Shown: in pieces, positions 63,004 to 64,000 of the stretch | How positions within the stretch are numbered: position 1 is the first letter of the stretch | How the letters are laid out: every line of letters begins with the position of its first letter | Assembly (NCBI GenBank): GCA_900239685.1 | Contig: OENT01000359.1 | Location: 1 to 64,000, forward strand | Length of the DNA: 64,000 nucleotides | DNA from: Rotaria macrura | Lineage: Eukaryota; Rotifera; Eurotatoria; Philodinida; Philodinidae | Direction of reading: 5' to 3' | Position numbers and translations under genes: made by a program | Notes under the pieces: model-generated | What the model saw: the letters and a program-made list of their open reading frames with translations, nothing else | What the model was told of the DNA's origin: nothing | Database searches by the model: none

Positions 63004-64000
63004 CTAGAAAAATGAAAATCAATTCCTATAAATTATTTGAAGCAACAAAATATTGATTCACTAGATACAAATTGAAGTGAAGTTCATCGTTCGAAAATTA
63101 GATTATTTATTGTCGGCAAACACTAATGAGCAGTTTGCCTTCGCCTAATCAAGAACTGCTAATCGAACAACTATCTATTAATCGACATGCGACAATCTCT
63201 TGTACGTCATTTCACATAACATAACTGTCTTCATTGTAGAAATGTCTAAGACTGAAAGATTGTCTAACGAAGACCTACTCAAATGAACAGACACAGATGA
63301 CTTATTGATTGATAAATTTCAACCGATAGAATATATTCAAAGGCAAAGTATTAGTGAACGAATTCAAGCTTTACGATTGCCGACATGATGTCAATGATAT
63401 TTTACAATGATGTATAGCTTATTTTGAAAGACACGTAATTGATCGTAGTCAAGTTCGAAGCGGTGAAAATGTTGACGTTTCATGAATTCTATACAAACTG
63501 ATATGTGCTGCTGTTAAATTGACAAGAAAAACATTCATTATACATTTTGAATGAAACAATACAAGTACAATGATTACAATTCGAGGCCATGATTATGAAG
63601 AAACTTCCAAGCGATGAAATATCTATTTGATAAATTTACAAAAATACATCGTTGAGAATAAATCGACTACATTATATATCTCAATGCTTAAATAAAATAA
63701 TTTAATAATGTTGTTCTTTGTAAAAAAATTGATAGTATTCTGTTCAAGTCGCTGAACTTCTCCAGTTCACTACTGATCGCTACAAGATAGGTGCACATGT
63801 TTGCTTGACGATTAGTAATTGTTCCTGTCACATATATTCAAAGTACATTACCGATACTGGAAAATCCATCAAAATGAAACGAACATCAGTCATATGACAA
63901 GAACTACTATTCCATTAATTTTAGGTTTCCTTTCTATACAGTCTTGCGTTGCCACTCTAGAAAAATTTCAATGGGAAATGAATAATTAAGTCGACCTACT
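63004..64000. other. Right edge: unassigned sequence with decayed-coding look
   Basis: Plus-strand stretches such as IEQLSINRHATIS, FQPIEYIQRQSISERIQALR and AYFERHVIDRSQVRSGENVD read like protein but are broken by stops and frame changes between about 63125 and 63490. It is perhaps an old pseudogene. No family was recognised. Confidence 0.25.

Noticed and set aside
1-64000. CRISPR arrays, rRNA genes, bacterial operons or phage
   Set aside because: No regularly spaced repeats, no rRNA blocks, and the spliced animal genes exclude a prokaryotic source.

Overview
This is animal nuclear DNA. Every gene I could rebuild is split by short GT-AG introns, mostly 50-80 bp, on a strongly AT-rich background. 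The gene set is metazoan: myosin VII, caudal/Cdx homeobox, MARF1-type LOTUS protein, SH3BP5, SIRT6, phosphomevalonate kinase, PDSS1, a class-A GPCR and a mucin-like membrane protein. Intron size, base composition and splice acceptors sitting directly at start codons (as in spliced-leader users) make me suspect a rotifer, perhaps bdelloid. That is inference; no marker gene here proves it.

Layout. 1-2662 (+): 3' part of a mucin-like single-pass membrane protein whose window starts inside a tandemly duplicated exon. 2952-4319 (-): intronless GPCR. 4320-21406: about 17 kb with no recognisable gene, holding microsatellites, one tiny TA-flanked MITE and one 0.5-kb inverted repeat. 21407-27076 (-): PDSS1 followed 153 bp later by an ACOT13-like thioesterase. 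27685-40401 (+): a 39-exon myosin VII gene, divergent from PDSS1. 42445-48595 (-): MARF1-like gene with about eight LOTUS domains and no NYN nuclease domain; one 2.8-kb intron carries two TA-flanked MITEs. 49152-50781 (-): Cdx. 54010-55879 (-): SH3BP5. 55993-59298 (-): one continuous reading frame joining SIRT6 to phosphomevalonate kinase. 59299-64000: mostly unexplained, with a GC-rich island and a possible terminal exon.

Exon boundaries were placed by hand so that each reading frame stays continuous. The summed lengths divide by three for every complete spliced gene: PDSS1 368 aa, ACOT13-like 144 aa, myosin VII 2154 aa, MARF1-like about 825 aa, Cdx 384 aa, SH3BP5 426 aa, SIRT6-PMVK 463 aa.

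The most unusual features are the SIRT6-PMVK fusion (an NAD-dependent chromatin deacylase joined to a mevalonate-pathway kinase) and the same-strand pairs SIRT6-PMVK/SH3BP5 and PDSS1/ACOT13. In both pairs the downstream gene starts at a textbook 3' splice acceptor only about 110-150 bp after the upstream stop codon. That arrangement suggests operons resolved by spliced-leader trans-splicing. PMVK and PDSS1 both act in isoprenoid/ubiquinone synthesis.
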